Below are positions 61,447 through 64,000 of a stretch of 64,000 nucleotides of DNA, in pieces. The notes under the pieces are model-generated. The model saw nothing but the letters and a program-made list of their open reading frames with translations, was not told where the DNA came from and made no database searches. The number at the start of each line of letters is the position of its first letter. The stretch's first letter is position 1. The position numbers were made by a program, and so were the translations under genes. This DNA comes from Pohlia nutans (taxonomy: Eukaryota > Streptophyta > Bryopsida > Bryales > Mniaceae), in assembly GCA_022496805.1 (NCBI GenBank), contig CM040085.1, positions 12,305,811-12,369,810 on the forward strand, written 5' to 3'.

Positions 61447-62027
61447 AGGTAGGATGTTCTAAAACCACCAACTAATCAGGAACTTCAAGGCATGTGAACA
61501 TGGTGCCATGATGGTGCATTGAAATGCAATTAAGATAATTTGGTGCCAACCTTCATACCAACCTAGTATGGATAAAATGACACTAAAATGACATGTATGC
61601 AGCCTTTGTTGTCAATATGGCACCAAAATAGTTTGACCCAACTTTTATGATGAACCCCCCCAATTATGACATGTAGACCTTTTTTGGAGCCACCACAGTT
61701 GAGACTCAAAACCGCCAATTTCACTATTCAAGTAGACCAATGGCATGCTAAGTATTGCGAAGAAATAGTTGGTGGTTTTGGGTATCATTATGAGTGAAAA
61801 TTAGTACCACATGGTGTGGTCATGGGGAAATCTAGAGGTCTGATTTGGGTGACGAAGTTCTTTTCACTTGAAAATTTGTATCAATTTGAATATTGGGAAT
61901 TAAATTGCGATAATTTGTGCATTTCGTGAGAAATCTTCTTCCAAATGACCGAAAAAAATTTCTCATAAATAACCTTGAAAAAATGAGGCCATATTTCTTA
62001 AGTTGGTGGTTTTAGGACATCCAACCT
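61447..62027. mobile_element. TA-flanked MITE (581 bp) with ~27-bp inverted ends
   Basis: The left end AGGTAGGATGTTCTAAAACC is mirrored by the right end, which reads inverted AGGTTGGATGTCCTAAAACC. The match continues with ACCAACT, giving about 25 of 27 identical. TA flanks both ends, as for Tc1/mariner-type elements. A third, internal copy of the end motif (AGTTGGTGGTTTTGGGTATC) lies near 61768. No transposase is present. Confidence 0.8.
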
Positions 62028-62763
62028 TAGTTGTCAAATCTACAGCAGTGTGTTGGAACTTTCAATTTTGCACCCCAAAATTGAGTACAGATTTCAAGAT
62101 CGAAGAGGCAAATACATTGGATATTGAGCATAATTGGACCCAATTGGACCCACATAACATTCAGTAGCCTTCATGTCCACTGCCTTTCCTTCATGCACTC
62201 TGCTCATCACCTTGAGCTTCCACTCTTGGGGGGTGCACTCCCTCTTATATTTTGCATACACGTGTGCTCAGGACCTATTTATTTGGGGGCTATTTACCTT
62301 GCAGAAAAGATTATAAGGTATGGTATTTTTCAAAATAAAGGTAAATGCTTGTATTTTAATACACCGTATTAGTAATTATAATTTTTTGGAGGAATCATTT
62401 TAAAATACCCTATTTTACTTATATTGCATTTTTTTCCTTATACCCCAAGTAACCAATTTTTTTGACTACACCCCCCCTTTTTTTTTTCTCGAAGCCCAAT
62501 TGTTCATTTTTTTCTTACACCCCATTTTTTTTTGGTTCTGTAAGCGACATTTTTTTTCATGAAGGACATTTCTCTTCTTACAACCATGAATTGTGAAGTT
62601 GAGCCACGATGCTAAACTCACATGAACTAAATCAAAACAATAAACCTAAGGCAAAATCACGCAACTGAAGCATTGTCATAGACTGTGAAATGATATTCAA
62701 AACAAGCAGTACTCCCACAAGCCAACGCTCCTTGCAAATCGCAATCCAAAGACCATCAACAAT
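62028..62763. other. AT-rich stretch before the fold-back element
   Basis: No gene is seen. The part 62440–62560 contains several poly-T and poly-C runs. Confidence 0.45.
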
Positions 62764-63160
62764 GAACACGCAATTCGCTATTTATGCACTTGGCCAAGTG
62801 CGCTCATTTCATAAGCATATTTGACTTTAAAAAAAAGTTGGTTAAAAGTTCTCTAAAAAACATCAATGTTGTCTTTCTACAATCACTTAAATTGTAAACA
62901 AATAATTATTTTAATTATTTTTTATTCTTATCTTTATCTTTTCTTTTATCTTTTCTTTTTTATCTTTTCTTTTTTATCTTGTCTTCTTTCTTGTCTCCCT
63001 CTTTTCTTTCTTCTTGTCTTTCTTCTTGTCTTTCTTCTTGTCTTTTTTCTTGTCTTCCTCTTGTCTTTCTTCTTGTCTTCCTTTTTGTCTTCCTTTTTGT
63101 CTTTTTTTTCTTCTACTTTTTCTTCAATTGTGGCTGCTAAATCCTAAAAAATGGGTGCAA

Positions 63161-63212
<52 letters not shown>

Positions 63213-64000
63213 TTTTTTTTTTTTTTTTTTTTTTTGGTTGGCCATGGGGTGCTGCTGAACCCTAAATGGCGGCCGCCAAAAAGAAGAAGAAGAAGAAGAA
63301 GAAGAAGAAGAAGAAAAAAATTAAAATTTTCTTCTGGTTGACCGTGGGGTGCTGCTGAACCCTAAATGGCAGCTGCCAAAAAAAAAAAAAAAAAAAAAAA
63401 AAGTTTTTTTTTTTTTTTTTTTTGAAAATTTTCTTTTTTTAGCCTATGGGGTGCGCGGCCGCGCATCCAAAGACCCTCCCATTCTCTTCTCCCTCTTCAT
63501 CTTCTTCCCCTCTCCTCATATATAAAGGGGAGAGGAGAGAGGGGAGGGAAAGGGAGTGGGAGAGATGAGATGGAGATGAAGATAGAGAGGGAGATGAAGA
63601 TGGAGATGAGGGAGATGGGAGGGTCTTTGGTTACGCGACCGCGCACCCCTAGCGGCTAAAAATAGAAAATAGGGTTCAGCAACACCCCACGGCCAATCAA
63701 AAAAAAAAAAAAAAAAAAAAGACAGAAAGGAAGACAAGAAGAAAGACAAGAAAGAAGACATGAAAGAAATCAAGATATAAAGAAAAGATAAAATAAAAGA
63801 TAAAATAAAAGATAAAGATAAGAAAGAATAATAATTAAAATAATTGTTTGTTTACAATGTAAGGGATTGAAGAAAGACAATAATCGTCGTTTTTTAAAAA
63901 AAAAGTTAGACAAAAAAATTTATGCACTTGGGGACCAAGTGCATGATTATATGGCCAAGTGCGTAAATAGCAAATTGTGTGTTAATAATGCCAAAAAACT
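62764..64000. mobile_element. Large fold-back element, cut by the window end
   Basis: The left arm starts with CGCAATTCGCTATTTATGCA and CTTGGCCAAGTGC. The right arm ends with the reverse of these (TGGCCAAGTGCGTAAATAGC near 63951–63970). Further in, TTGTAAACAAATAATTATTT mirrors AATAATTGTTTGTTTACAA, and pyrimidine-rich TCTTTTC runs mirror AAGACAAG runs. GGGGTGCGCGGCCGCGCATCC mirrors the stretch near 63630. The mirror axis is near 63523 (CCCCTCTCC…GGGGAGAGG). A GGGGTGCTGCTGAACCCTAA block occurs twice in the left arm (63246 and 63349) and once inverted on the right. Long A and T runs make the left arm longer. Confidence 0.85.

Noticed and set aside
62866..63265. Low-complexity frames rich in Phe, Leu, Ser and Lys
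   Set aside because: They come from TCTT and homopolymer runs in the fold-back element arms and change with every slippage event.

Overview
The window looks like nuclear DNA of a land plant. It carries small spliced genes with GT–AG introns, an LRR receptor-like kinase, a plastid-type alkenal/one oxidoreductase with a transit-peptide-like N-terminus, plant S-protein homologue (SPH) remnants and a plant-type SPIRRIG/BEACH gene fragment. A non-seed plant (bryophyte or lycophyte) would fit, but the sequence alone does not fix the lineage.

Layout. Bases 1–14450 are one tandem satellite with a 64-bp unit (about 225 copies, left edge outside the window). It has internal higher-order duplications, decays at its right edge, and is followed by a different ~203-bp tandem repeat (14520–15178) that shares its GGTACC-centred dyad. 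Bases 17674–21574 hold an apparently intact five-exon LRR-RLK on the minus strand. Bases 23274–34830 are gene debris: a MutS2-like N-terminal fragment and a long, frameshifted SPIRRIG-like gene. That gene is interrupted by ~6 kb that carries a Crypton-like tyrosine recombinase gene (27356–30040, minus) and ends in a perfect 59-bp-arm palindrome (32569–32704). Bases 37129–39113 are the best-supported intact gene, an NADPH-dependent alkenal/one oxidoreductase of 405 aa with five exons. Bases 39671–44494 hold two different LINE fragments, a tRNA-like sequence and an SPH pseudogene. Bases 45000–62000 are AT-rich and packed with non-autonomous transposons. Among these lie a second SPH relic, a proline-rich secreted protein relic, a KGD4/MRPS36-like first exon and the C-terminal exons of a G-patch-family protein (56020–57804). 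The window ends in a >1.2-kb fold-back element (62764–64000).

The unifying feature outside the satellite is a family of at least ten short elements with both ends visible. Each is flanked by TTAA, with inverted ends close to CCCYTWAR. These hallmarks match piggyBac-type non-autonomous elements. They fall into several internal-sequence subfamilies, and three subfamilies occur twice here in opposite orientation. One copy ends exactly at the start codon of an SPH relic, and another is absent from a paralogous stretch of the window.

The candidate unusual systems are: (1) the Crypton-like tyrosine recombinase in a plant-gene context with its bordering palindrome; (2) the TTAA/CCC element family; (3) the dyad-bearing, length-constrained 64-bp satellite; and (4) a LINE tail of a type I associate with animals and glomeromycete fungi, with an antisense tRNA-like sequence at its 3' side. 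No database search was possible. All family assignments rest on motif recognition by eye.
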